DNA from: BOKV01 sp041397525 | GTDB taxonomy: Bacteria; Pseudomonadota; Alphaproteobacteria; Rhizobiales; Rhizobiaceae | Reading direction: 5' to 3' | Assembly: GCA_041397525.1 (NCBI GenBank) | Contig: JAWKWL010000005.1 | Location: 186,001-250,000 of the forward strand | DNA: 64,000 nucleotides | Shown here: positions 16,147 through 24,731 of the stretch, piece by piece | How the letters are laid out: each line of letters starts with the position of its first letter | How positions within the stretch are numbered: position 1 is the first letter of the stretch | Program-made: the position numbers and the translations under genes | Notes under the pieces: model-generated | Seen by the model: only the letters and a program-made list of their open reading frames with translations | Told to the model about the DNA's origin: nothing | Databases searched by the model: none

Positions 16147-17699
16147 GCAGCGTCATCCAGCCCGAGATTGGAGAGCGCTACCTTGCGCGCTGTCCCATAG
16201 TCGGTCTTGCCGGTGCCGAGCACCGGGATTTCACCAACCTGAATGATGAAATTCGGCACCATCAGTTCAGTCAGCCCCTCGCGGCGGCTCGCGTCAAGCA
16301 GCACGTCCCGGCTTGCACCAGGCGCTGTCGTCACCAGCACGACGCGCTCGCCCTTGCGTTTGTCGGGCACCGCGACAACGGCATGATGCTCTTCAGGCCA
16401 CAGTTTCTGGGCCAGTATTTCGACCGCACCCAGCGAAACCATTTCACCGGCAATCTTTGCGAAGCGCTTCACCCTCCCGCGTATGGCGATGAAGCCGTCT
16501 TCGTCGATCTCCACCACATCGCCTGAATCATGCCAGCCATCGTCAAGTGGCTGGATCACGCCCGGATTGTCGGCAAGCATGTAGCCCATCATGACATTGG
16601 GACCGCGCAGGAACATGCGCCCGCCATTGGCAATGCCCTCAACGGGTTCAAGCCTGACCTCCATGCCGGGCAGTGCTTTGCCGACTGTGCCCGGCCGGTT
16701 CTCCTCTGGTGTATTGACGGCTACCACAGGGGCAGCCTCCGTCATGCCGAAGCCTTCGACCACCAGCGTGTTGAAGCGATCCATCCAGACCTTGCGGGTC
16801 TCATCCTTCACCGCTTCAGCGCCCGCAACCACCATGCGCACGCTGTCGAAATCTTTGTCCTTTGCGGTTCTCGCATAGCCGGTCAGGAATGTGTCTGTGC
16901 CGAAAAGCAGGGTGGGTTTCGTACGCGCCACTGCCTGCGGGATGATCTTGTAATGCAGCGGCGAAGGGTAGAGATACAGTTTCACCCCGAACACCAGCGG
17001 CAATACCATGCCGCCCGTGAGGCCAAAGGAGTGGAACACCGGCAGTACATTGAACAACTTGTCCTGCGGGCCGAATTCAATGCGCTGTTCGATCTGGCTG
17101 CAATTGGAAAGAAGGTTCGCATGCGAAAGTACCACGCCCTTCGGCAACCCTTCCGAGCCTGATGTGAACAGCACCAGCGCCGGGTCAGTGGCATTTGTTC
17201 TGGCGATCGGCCGGTTGCGCAGTACTAGGCCAAACGCCTTGTCCAGTGCGGTTATGGTCTTGGCAACATCCTCCAGCCAGATGATCTTCAGCCCGGCTTC
17301 TTCCAGCACCTTCACTGGTGCTTCCAGTTCCGCTTTTTCGACAAAAGTGCGGGAGGCAATGACGATTTTGGCCTTCACGGTCTGGCAGGCGGATAGAATT
17401 GTCGATGGTCCGGCCGTATAATTGAGCATCGCCGGTACCCGGCCAGCCGATTGCAGTGCGAGGAAGGTGGCGGCAACGGCGCTGGCATTGGGCAGCAATA
17501 CCGGCACGATTTCGCCCGTGCGGCTCATGCGCGCGAATTTTGATCCCAAGATGCGCGCCCCGATCATCAGCCGTTTGTAGGTCGAACTGCCGCCCGTTGC
17601 ATCCTCGACGATCGGCGTGCCGTCATCGAAGTTCCGGGCAGCATCCCGGAATGCCTCGAACAGCGTCATGCCTTCGAATCGCGAGTGAAAATCAGACAT
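16143..17699 (-). CDS. AMP-forming acyl-CoA/acyl-ACP synthetase-like protein
   Basis: A 518-residue member of the ANL (AMP-binding) superfamily. The nucleotide motif FTSGSEGLPKGVVLSH lies at about residues 176-191, GFGMTEAAPVV at about 318-328, and the hinge segment DEDGFIAIRGRVKRFAKIAGEMVS at about 406-429. The catalytic Lys is in the final VLGTGKTDYG. It resembles the C-terminal acyl-ACP synthetase half of the two-domain Aas protein, but here it stands alone with no acyltransferase half next to it. It converges on psd-pssA, which suggests phospholipid or fatty acid recycling; that role is inferred. Confidence 0.8.
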   Translation of the reverse strand: MSDFHSRFEGMTLFEAFRDAARNFDDGTPIVEDATGGSSTYKRLMIGARILGSKFARMSRTGEIVPVLLPNASAVAATFLALQSAGRVPAMLNYTAGPSTILSACQTVKAKIVIASRTFVEKAELEAPVKVLEEAGLKIIWLEDVAKTITALDKAFGLVLRNRPIARTNATDPALVLFTSGSEGLPKGVVLSHANLLSNCSQIEQRIEFGPQDKLFNVLPVFHSFGLTGGMVLPLVFGVKLYLYPSPLHYKIIPQAVARTKPTLLFGTDTFLTGYARTAKDKDFDSVRMVVAGAEAVKDETRKVWMDRFNTLVVEGFGMTEAAPVVAVNTPEENRPGTVGKALPGMEVRLEPVEGIANGGRMFLRGPNVMMGYMLADNPGVIQPLDDGWHDSGDVVEIDEDGFIAIRGRVKRFAKIAGEMVSLGAVEILAQKLWPEEHHAVVAVPDKRKGERVVLVTTAPGASRDVLLDASRREGLTELMVPNFIIQVGEIPVLGTGKTDYGTARKVALSNLGLDDAA

Positions 17700-17940
17700 C
17701 GCGCAGTTCCTCCCAGATGCAACGCGTTGAGGCAGTGCGAGCTGCCACTGAACTCATAGTGGCATTTGCAGCGCAATTATCAAGCTTTTGCGTGTCTTTG
17801 CCGCAATGCCGGGGAATGAAAGGCTCAAGTTATCCGCGTTGAGGTTGACCTTGGCGGTGATGGCGGGCAGACAGGCAAAAAGAACGTGTTGTGAAACCCA
17901 CTCTGTCGTCAGGCAGAATATCCCGCCAGAAAGGATATCC

Positions 17941-18471
17941 ATGCCCAATGCACAGCCAGTACCCTTGATTGCGCTGTGGCCACCCCTGTCGTTGATGCTT
18001 GCCGACATTCTGGTGATGTTGCCGCTGGCGATATTCGGGTTTTGGCCGCTGGTATTCGCGCTTTTCCTTGGCTTGGTGATCCTCGTCTTCGACATTCGCG
18101 GCAGGAGGGCTGATTTCCGCAACGCGCATCGCCATCTTGCACTAGGCCGTGATCCGGCCCGCGTGGCCAAGTCGTACCAGTTCTCGTGGTGTGGACGAGT
18201 TGCATGTACATCTGCCGCTTGGGAGGCGGGTGACGAAAAGGGCAGGTTGGTGTCGGGCTACTATGCGGCAAACGGCTATCGCTGGTTCCACATTTTCCCC
18301 GACAAGACTTTCAGCAGGGAATGCCCGTTCCTGACGCTTCGCTTCTGGGAAATCACCTTGCGCGGCAATTCACGCGCGAAGGAAAAGCTGGAAGCAGAAT
18401 TTGACATGTTGCCGGTCGAAGACGACGCAAACGAGATGGAACAGCCGGTAAGGGTCTCCCGCGCTGCTTGA
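17941..18471 (+). CDS. unknown membrane-anchored protein
   Basis: A 176-residue protein with two closely spaced hydrophobic segments (about residues 8-25 and 28-50), then a soluble domain of about 120 residues. The soluble part has aromatic-rich strands (YQFSWCGRVAC, GYYAANGYRWFHIFPDKTFSRECPF) and an acidic end. I do not recognise a family. The longer frame from 17788 lacks a good site, whereas the ATG at 17941 has AAGGA six bases upstream. It sits alone between the divergent acyl-ACP synthetase-like gene (240-base gap) and the convergent SDR gene. Confidence 0.75.
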   Translation: MPNAQPVPLIALWPPLSLMLADILVMLPLAIFGFWPLVFALFLGLVILVFDIRGRRADFRNAHRHLALGRDPARVAKSYQFSWCGRVACTSAAWEAGDEKGRLVSGYYAANGYRWFHIFPDKTFSRECPFLTLRFWEITLRGNSRAKEKLEAEFDMLPVEDDANEMEQPVRVSRAA

Positions 18472-18494
18472 CGAATTCGGTTGCGGCTTGCCGG

Positions 18495-19232
18495 TCAGGC
18501 TGGCATTTGCGGGGTGAGGAAGCGCTTGGTGGCGCAATCCCAGATCACGCCGTTCTCATTCATCGCAGCGCTGCCAAGCATCACGAAATCACCGGCAAGT
18601 TCTGAAGGATGCGGCAGGGTTTTCGGGTCTTCGCCCGGCATGGCCTGCGCCCGCATTCCTGTCCGCGTCGCCCCCGGATTGACGATCACCGAGCGGATGT
18701 TGGTGTTGGCGCATTCTGCCGCATAGACACGGGCCAGTGCTTCAAGTGCAGCTTTCGAAGCGGCATACGGTCCCCAGAACGGGCGGCAGGAATGCGGTGA
18801 ACCCGAGCTCACAAAGATCGCACGACCTGACGGGGAAGCGCGCAGCAGCGGATCAAGCGAACGGATAAACCGCCAGTTCGCCGTGACATTGATATCCATC
18901 ACCTTCTGGAAATTCTTCGGCTCGTGATGGCCAAGCGGTGACAGCCCGCCAAGGATTCCCGCATTGGCAAGGAAGATGTCGAGTTTGCCCCAGCGTTGGT
19001 CGATGGCTGCTCCCAATCTGTCTATCGCCTCGAAATCGACGATGTCCATCGGGACCAGAGTCGCGCTTCCTCCAGCTTTCTTGATCTCGTCGTCGAGTTC
19101 CTCCAGCCCGCCAGTCGTGCGCGCCACAGCGATCACATGCGCGCCTTCACGCGCAAAAGCCATTGCGGCGTGATAACCGATGCCACGGGAGGCGCCGGTC
19201 ACCAGCGCGATGCGTCCGTCCAGTTTGCCCAT
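18495..19232 (-). CDS. short-chain dehydrogenase/reductase
   Basis: A 245-residue classical SDR. The cofactor motif TGASRGIG is near residue 12, NAG near 90, and the catalytic Tyr-x-x-x-Lys appears as YAASK near 155. The ATG at 19232 is six bases after the purF stop, so the two genes are almost certainly co-transcribed, an arrangement widespread in Rhizobiales although the SDR's substrate is not known. The frame extends upstream into purF and that part is excluded. Confidence 0.88.
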   Translation of the reverse strand: MGKLDGRIALVTGASRGIGYHAAMAFAREGAHVIAVARTTGGLEELDDEIKKAGGSATLVPMDIVDFEAIDRLGAAIDQRWGKLDIFLANAGILGGLSPLGHHEPKNFQKVMDINVTANWRFIRSLDPLLRASPSGRAIFVSSGSPHSCRPFWGPYAASKAALEALARVYAAECANTNIRSVIVNPGATRTGMRAQAMPGEDPKTLPHPSELAGDFVMLGSAAMNENGVIWDCATKRFLTPQMPA

Positions 19233-19237
19233 GTCGC

Positions 19238-20719
19238 TCAACCCCGGCTGTCTGACAGAAGCGACAATTTGCGGACATTGTCCCTGTCTTCGTGGTCTGT
19301 AAGCCGTGTCGGATACTCGCCCGTGAAACAGGCATCGCAAAATTGCGGAGCTTCGCCGTTGCGAGCCGCTTCGCCAGCTGCCCGGTACAGCCCGTCAATC
19401 GACAGGAAGCCGAGCGAATCGACCCGGATGAAATCAGCCATTTCGGCAACACTCATGCGCGACGCGAGCAGCTTCTGCTTTTCGGGCGTGTCAACGCCAT
19501 AGAAACACGATGACATGGTAGGCGGGCTCGCGATGCGCATATGCACTTCCCTGGCACCGGCTTCGCGCACCATCTGCACGATCTTTTGTGAAGTCGTGCC
19601 GCGCACGATGCTGTCGTCAACCAGCACAACCCGCTTGCCTTCGATCATCTTGCGATTGGCATTGTGCTTCAGCTTTACGCCCATGTGCCGGATCGAGTCC
19701 GACGGCTGGATGAAAGTGCGTCCCACATAATGGTTCCTGATGATTCCCAGTTCAAACGGCAAGCCCGCACCCTGGGCATAGCCTATTGCGGCAGGATTTC
19801 CTGAATCTGGAACCGGAACAACAATGTCGGCATCAGCAGGCTGCTCATGCGCCAGTTCAACCCCGATCTGCTTGCGTACCGCATAGACATTGCGTCCGCC
19901 GATCACGGAATCGGGCCGCGCGAAATAGACATATTCGAAGATGCAGAACCGGTCCTCGCTCTTCTCGAAAGGACGGCTGCTGGTGATCCCCTTGTCGGTG
20001 ATGATCACAAGTTCGCCCGGCTCGATGTCACGCACGAAACGCGCCCCGATAATGTCAAGCGCGCAGGATTCCGACGCCAGTATATAGGCGCCGTCCAGGT
20101 CTCCCAGCACCAGCGGGCGAACGCCAAGCGCATCGCGGCAGCCGACAAGCTTCTTGTTGGTGATGCCGACGATCGAGAACGCGCCTTCAAGCTGCGCCAG
20201 CGCTGCCACCAGCCGTTCCTCGAAGGAGTGCTGTTTGGCCGTTGCAATCAGGTGCAGGATCACCTCTGTGTCCGAGGTTGTGTGGAAGATCGAGCCCTCG
20301 CGCTGCAACTGTTTGCGCAGTGTCATCGCATTGGTCAGGTTGCCATTATGCGCCACCGCAAAGCCGCCACCGGCAAACTCGGCGAAAAATGGCTGTACAT
20401 TGCGCATCTCGTCGCCACCGGTGGTCGAATAACGGGTATGGCCGATGGCGCGATTGCCCTTGAGTCGCTCGAGCACCTGTGGACGGGTAAATGTATCGCC
20501 GATCAATCCGCGATGGCGTTCCGCATAGAACTGGCTGCCGTCAAAGGAAACAATGCCTGCCGCTTCCTGTCCGCGGTGCTGCAGCGCGTGCAATCCGAGC
20601 GTGGTCAGCGCTGCGGCGTCGGATGTGCCGAAAATGCCGAAGACGCCGCATTCTTCATGCAGCCTGCCGTCATCGCCGGCGAAGGGGTGCACGGGAAATC
20701 CGGCATTGCCTGTGGTCAT
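19238..20719 (-). CDS. purF: amidophosphoribosyltransferase
   Basis: A 493-residue enzyme of the first committed purine step: glutamine plus PRPP gives 5-phosphoribosylamine. The N-terminal nucleophile is Cys24 in LHEECGVFGIFG, so a 23-residue propeptide must be removed. The PRPP-binding motif VVLVDDSIVRGTTS is at about residues 357-370. The ATG at 20719 is preferred over the frame opening at 20776 because it gives the expected propeptide length. It lies between cvpA and an SDR gene on the same strand, as in enterobacteria (cvpA-purF). Confidence 0.95.
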   Translation of the reverse strand: MTTGNAGFPVHPFAGDDGRLHEECGVFGIFGTSDAAALTTLGLHALQHRGQEAAGIVSFDGSQFYAERHRGLIGDTFTRPQVLERLKGNRAIGHTRYSTTGGDEMRNVQPFFAEFAGGGFAVAHNGNLTNAMTLRKQLQREGSIFHTTSDTEVILHLIATAKQHSFEERLVAALAQLEGAFSIVGITNKKLVGCRDALGVRPLVLGDLDGAYILASESCALDIIGARFVRDIEPGELVIITDKGITSSRPFEKSEDRFCIFEYVYFARPDSVIGGRNVYAVRKQIGVELAHEQPADADIVVPVPDSGNPAAIGYAQGAGLPFELGIIRNHYVGRTFIQPSDSIRHMGVKLKHNANRKMIEGKRVVLVDDSIVRGTTSQKIVQMVREAGAREVHMRIASPPTMSSCFYGVDTPEKQKLLASRMSVAEMADFIRVDSLGFLSIDGLYRAAGEAARNGEAPQFCDACFTGEYPTRLTDHEDRDNVRKLSLLSDSRG

Positions 20720-20807
20720 GTCACGCTCGCCCCTTCTTTGTGGAAGTTTGTTTTGGCCAGTGATTCCGTCCTGCAATGTCTGCCATCCGCCACACAGGAA
20801 TGGTAGT

Positions 20808-20840
20808 CAGGGCAGTCTGGCAGCCGGCCTGGCTGCCCTG
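20808..20840. repeat. inverted repeat between cvpA and purF
   Basis: CAGGGCAG (20808-20815) is the exact reverse complement of CTGCCCTG (20833-20840). A nested GGCAGCC/GGCTGCC pair could form a competing stem. It lies in the transcribed spacer between cvpA and purF and has no T-run, so it may be an RNA processing or stabilising hairpin or a protein-binding site. Confidence 0.4.
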
Positions 20841-20846
20841 CCGCGA

Positions 20847-21434
20847 TCAGCCCTTTGGTGCCGTGTCATCGGGCACGGCATCGCCGCTGTCTGAGGGTGG
20901 TGCGTCATCTTCTTTTGGCTTGATGCGTTCAATCAGCGAACGACCGTCCGGATCTTCCAGAAGCTGGACGATGTTTCCGCCAATCGATTCCAGCACCGGC
21001 TTCGATTTGGCATTTGCGACCCAGCTCGGCTGGCCTTCGGGAACAAGCCAGTTGAAGAACAACAACGCAACGACAACCAGCAACGCCCCGCGCAAGGCAC
21101 CAAAGACAAAGCCGAGGCTGCGGTCCAGCGCACCGATGCGGCTGTCCACAATGAAATCCGCGATCCGCATGGTGATAAGGCTGACGATGAGCAATACCAC
21201 GGCAAAGATGATGCCGGCGGCCGCAATATCAGCGACGGTCTTGTTGGTGCTGATCTGCGCGGTATAGGGAGCCACCATCGGTGAAACCGTCGGGTAAAAC
21301 TTGTAGGCAGCAAAGGCCGCTGCCGCCCAGGAAGCAACGGAAAGCAGTTCCCGCGAGAAGCCCCGGATCATGGCGAGCACGCCCGAAACAAGCATCAATC
21401 CGATCAGTATCCCGTCAAACAGGGTTATTGGCAT
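20847..21434 (-). CDS. cvpA: CvpA family membrane protein
   Basis: A 195-residue protein with four hydrophobic segments in the first 130 residues (start MPITLFDGILIG). The glycine/arginine-rich loop RGFSRELLSVASW is the CvpA signature. A hydrophilic Asp/Pro-rich tail follows. CvpA was named for colicin V production in E. coli and is linked to envelope integrity. The ATG at 21434 is chosen over 21449 by comparison with the usual MPIT start. It lies between radA and purF on the same strand. Confidence 0.88.
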   Translation of the reverse strand: MPITLFDGILIGLMLVSGVLAMIRGFSRELLSVASWAAAAFAAYKFYPTVSPMVAPYTAQISTNKTVADIAAAGIIFAVVLLIVSLITMRIADFIVDSRIGALDRSLGFVFGALRGALLVVVALLFFNWLVPEGQPSWVANAKSKPVLESIGGNIVQLLEDPDGRSLIERIKPKEDDAPPSDSGDAVPDDTAPKG

Positions 21435-21533
21435 GATACGGCCCTTCAATCCTGCAGTTGTCCGCAGTCAAGCATTCTTGTTGCAGTCCAAATAGACGGG
21501 TTTTGCCATTCATTCCAGCAAGAAATGGGTTTT

Positions 21534-22928
21534 TCACTGATCTTGCGGCCTGCCTGCGGCAATTGCCGCTACAAGCTCGGCCAGGTCACCATATTCCGCT
21601 GCCTTCAGACCGGTCTTCTGCCCTTCAAGGCTGCCGCGAGGAATATGCGCCCGCCTGAAACCGAGTTTCTCGCCTTCCTTGAGGCGCGCTCCCGAATGAG
21701 CCACGGGACGCGCTGCGCCCGACAGGCTGATTTCACCAAAAAAGATGCTGTCAGCGCTCAAGGCCCGGCCCGAAAGTGATGAAACGAGCGCAGCGGCAAC
21801 GGCCATGTCAGCAGCAGGTTCGGAGATGCGGTATCCGCCAGCAACATTGAGATAGACATCATGCTGCGCAAACCTTACGCCGCAATGCGCTTCCAGCACG
21901 GCAAGCACCATCGACAATCGCGCTGAATCCCAGCCGACCACCGCACGTCTGGGCGTGCCAAGCGTCGATTGGGCAACAAGCGCCTGGATTTCAACCAGAA
22001 CAGGCCGCGTTCCCTCCATCCCGGCAAAGACTGCGGCCCCAGGCGACGAGGAATTGCGCTCCCCCAGGAACAATTCGGAAGGATTGGCAACTTCGCGCAA
22101 TCCGGTATCCGACATCTCGAACACGCCGATTTCGTCAGTCGCGCCGAACCGGTTTTTCACTGTGCGCAATATCCGGAAATGATGTCCGCCTTCACCCTCG
22201 AAATACAACACTGCATCCACCATGTGTTCGACGACTCGCGGGCCGGCAATCTGCCCTTCCTTGGTCACATGCCCGACCAGCACCACGCAGGCGCCACTCT
22301 TCTTGGCATAGCGGATCATCGCCTGGGCGGAAGCGCGGACCTGTGTAACAGTGCCTGGCGCTGATTCAGCGAGTTCAGTCCACAATGTCTGGATCGAATC
22401 GATGATCAGCAGGGCAGGGGCAGGGCCCTGTGCCAGTGTCGCCAGTATGTTTTCCACGCTGGTCTCCGCCGCAAGCCCCACATTCGGCTCCACGGCATTG
22501 AGGCGGCGTGCGCGCAACCGGATCTGCGCGACCGCTTCCTCGCCCGAAACATAGATCACCGATCGGCCCTTGCGGGCGAGCGCAGCGGCTGCCTGCATCA
22601 ACAGCGTTGATTTGCCGATGCCGGGATCGCCGCCGACCAGCAGTGCGGACCCGTGCACGAAACCGCCGCCGGTCACGCGATCCAGTTCGGCAATGCCCGA
22701 GGCAATCCTCGGGGCTTCCTCGATGTCTCCTGACAGCGGCACCAACTGGACCGGTGTGCCCTTGCCAACAGAGCGCGACGCCGGGGCCGCGCCTATGCCG
22801 CCAGATGTGTTTTCCTCGACCAGCGTGTTCCATTCATTGCAGGCATCGCACTTGCCCTGCCATCGCGATGAGACCGAGCCACAGTTCTGGCAGATGAATT
22901 GGGATCTGTTCTTGGCCAATATGCTCAC
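21534..22928 (-). CDS. radA: DNA repair protein RadA
   Basis: A protein of about 464 residues that acts as a RecA-like branch-migration motor in recombination. It has an N-terminal C4 zinc finger (Cys13, Cys16, Cys27, Cys30 from the GTG start), a Walker A GGDPGIGKST near residue 100, the RadA-specific KNRFG motif (KNRFGATDEIGVF) and a C-terminal Lon-protease-like domain. No suitable ATG exists near the expected N-terminus. Either the GTG at 22928 or the TTG at 22919 (giving the common AKNRSQF start) initiates; the ATG at 22982 would add an unusual extension. Confidence 0.93.
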   Translation of the reverse strand: MSILAKNRSQFICQNCGSVSSRWQGKCDACNEWNTLVEENTSGGIGAAPASRSVGKGTPVQLVPLSGDIEEAPRIASGIAELDRVTGGGFVHGSALLVGGDPGIGKSTLLMQAAAALARKGRSVIYVSGEEAVAQIRLRARRLNAVEPNVGLAAETSVENILATLAQGPAPALLIIDSIQTLWTELAESAPGTVTQVRASAQAMIRYAKKSGACVVLVGHVTKEGQIAGPRVVEHMVDAVLYFEGEGGHHFRILRTVKNRFGATDEIGVFEMSDTGLREVANPSELFLGERNSSSPGAAVFAGMEGTRPVLVEIQALVAQSTLGTPRRAVVGWDSARLSMVLAVLEAHCGVRFAQHDVYLNVAGGYRISEPAADMAVAAALVSSLSGRALSADSIFFGEISLSGAARPVAHSGARLKEGEKLGFRRAHIPRGSLEGQKTGLKAAEYGDLAELVAAIAAGRPQDQ

Positions 22929-22997
22929 TCGCAGACAAGATTGTTCACGATGTGTTCTAGTCCCGGACAGCCTGTCTGGCAAGTCCGAAGTGAGCGT

Positions 22998-23633
22998 TCA
23001 GTTGGCCATCCGGTTCATCATCATTTCATGCACGGCCTGCATGCCGCGTTCTGCCATGGCTGATACTTCGGCTGCATGGGTGTGCAATGCAGCCACAACT
23101 TCGGGATCCTGCGATGTCTGCACAACCACAATGCCCTCATCTGTCATGTCGATCTCGGAGTGGATCTTGTCGCCGCGCATGAAAAAGATGTCGAGCGTCG
23201 GGCTCTGGATGAAAATCCTCGGGTCATCCTTGGCTTCCACCCGGCCGATCATGCCGCTGACATGGCTGGCCAGGGCTGCCATCACCGTCTCGTCCGACGA
23301 TTTCGTCACGGTACGGATGCCATTCGGCAATTCAGTGACGGTACGTGACAGGGTCTCGAAATTGCGGAACATGATCGCCAGTTCGGCGCTTTCGCGCTCG
23401 CTGGCATTCTCGCCCTTCAGGCCCGGCATATTGACTTCATCATGGCCCGTGCCATCTGCGCCATGATGTTGCTCATGCATGCGCATATGCATTCCGGCGC
23501 CCTCATGGCCCATCATGGCCATCAGTTTGTCAGGATAGGCGAAAGCGTAAATGCCACCTGCGCCTGCAATCAGCGCCAATATCGCGATCACCATGCCGCG
23601 ACGCGACCTGATGTCCTTCCTGTCCTTATCCAT
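22998..23633 (-). CDS. His/Met-rich membrane-anchored protein, unknown
   Basis: A 211-residue protein with a basic N-terminus, one hydrophobic anchor (about residues 14-32), then a metal-ligand-rich stretch (about 40-65) with repeated Met and His, such as GMHMRMHEQHHG. A mixed alpha/beta domain ends in another Met-rich helix (MQAVHEMMMNRMAN). The His/Met pattern suggests copper or another soft metal in the periplasm, but no known family is recognised. The ATG at 23633 with GGGAG ten bases upstream is chosen. It precedes radA by 69 bases and is divergent from the desaturase gene, suggesting an insertion into the usual alr-radA order. Confidence 0.75.
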   Translation of the reverse strand: MDKDRKDIRSRRGMVIAILALIAGAGGIYAFAYPDKLMAMMGHEGAGMHMRMHEQHHGADGTGHDEVNMPGLKGENASERESAELAIMFRNFETLSRTVTELPNGIRTVTKSSDETVMAALASHVSGMIGRVEAKDDPRIFIQSPTLDIFFMRGDKIHSEIDMTDEGIVVVQTSQDPEVVAALHTHAAEVSAMAERGMQAVHEMMMNRMAN

Positions 23634-23802
23634 CGCCAAAATGCTCCCTTGATTCCAAACATGCCATTTCTGGCATAAATCTGTCTCCAGGTCTTCGACA
23701 ATTGCCATTCTGCGGCGACAAGACGCTACCGGCACTGCTCACTACGTGTTAGGCAATTGCACAGGGCGAATCCCGCAGAAAGCCCGGGCGGAGAGATTTT
23801 CA

Positions 23803-24714
23803 GTGTTGCAAACCACCACACAAGAGAAGTCGGCACTGGAATGGGACTGGATAAACGTGATTGGAATCACGATTTTCCATCTCATGGCGCTTCTTGCGCT
23901 GTTTCCGCAGTTTTTCTCCTGGACGGGCCTGCTTCTCGCATTTCTGGGCAATTACGTCTTCGGAACGCTGGGCATCAACCTCTTCTATCACCGGTTCCTG
24001 ACCCACAAGGGGTTCCAGTGTCCAAAGTGGCTGGAGCGAACCTTGGCCGTGTTGGCTGTGTGCTGCTTTCAGGATTCGCCCGCACGCTGGGTAGCCGTGC
24101 ATCGTCGCCACCATGAATTCTCTGACAAGGACGCCGATCCGCATTCGCCGGTTCGCGGTTTTCTTTGGGCGCATATCGGCTGGGTTCTTGTCAAGTCTGC
24201 CGATGCGACGCGGCTTGAGCTTTATGCCCGCTATGCCAAGGACGTTCTGCGCGATCCGTTCTATCGCAAGCTGGAGGAACCGCGCATTTATGTCGGTGTC
24301 CTTGTGCTGCAATGCCTGGTATTTTTCGGTGCCGGTTTCCTGGTCGACCTGATCCTTGGTGGTGGACTGCAATCGGCTCTGGTTTTTGGTGCAAGCCTGC
24401 TCATCTGGGGTGTGTTCGTGCGCACGGTCTTTGTCTGGCATGCCACCTGGTCAGTCAATTCCGTCACCCATGTCTGGGGTTACCAGAATTACGACACCGG
24501 CGAGAACAGTCGCAACAACATCCTGATTGGCTATCTCACCAATGGTGAAGGCTGGCACAACAACCACCATGCCGACCCGCGCTCGGCACGCCATGGCCAC
24601 CGGCCGTTCGAGTTCGATCTTACCTGGCTCACCATACGCTTTTTCGCCAGCTTGGGGCTGGCCTGGAACATCAAGGATTCGAACATCACACCGAAAGTAG
24701 CAAGCCAGTCCTGA
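23803..24714 (+). CDS. acyl-CoA/acyl-lipid fatty acid desaturase
   Basis: A 303-residue integral membrane di-iron desaturase. The three histidine boxes are HRFLTH (about residue 61), HRRHH (about 98-102) and HNNHH (about 258-262), with hydrophobic helices around them. These match delta-9-type desaturases that introduce a double bond into saturated acyl chains. The open frame begins at a GTG at 23746, but a GGAGAG site at 23790-23795 supports the GTG at 23803 (or the TTG at 23806). It converges with alr. Expected role: membrane fluidity. Confidence 0.88.
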   Translation: MLQTTTQEKSALEWDWINVIGITIFHLMALLALFPQFFSWTGLLLAFLGNYVFGTLGINLFYHRFLTHKGFQCPKWLERTLAVLAVCCFQDSPARWVAVHRRHHEFSDKDADPHSPVRGFLWAHIGWVLVKSADATRLELYARYAKDVLRDPFYRKLEEPRIYVGVLVLQCLVFFGAGFLVDLILGGGLQSALVFGASLLIWGVFVRTVFVWHATWSVNSVTHVWGYQNYDTGENSRNNILIGYLTNGEGWHNNHHADPRSARHGHRPFEFDLTWLTIRFFASLGLAWNIKDSNITPKVASQS

Positions 24715-24731
24715 TGCGACCGGGCTCTTGA

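Noticed and set aside
16530..17162. 210-codon plus-strand frame
   Set aside because: Antisense shadow of the acyl-ACP synthetase-like gene; His/Arg-rich and unlike any protein family.
19847..20806. 319-codon plus-strand frame over purF
   Set aside because: Shadow frame; purF on the other strand is certain.
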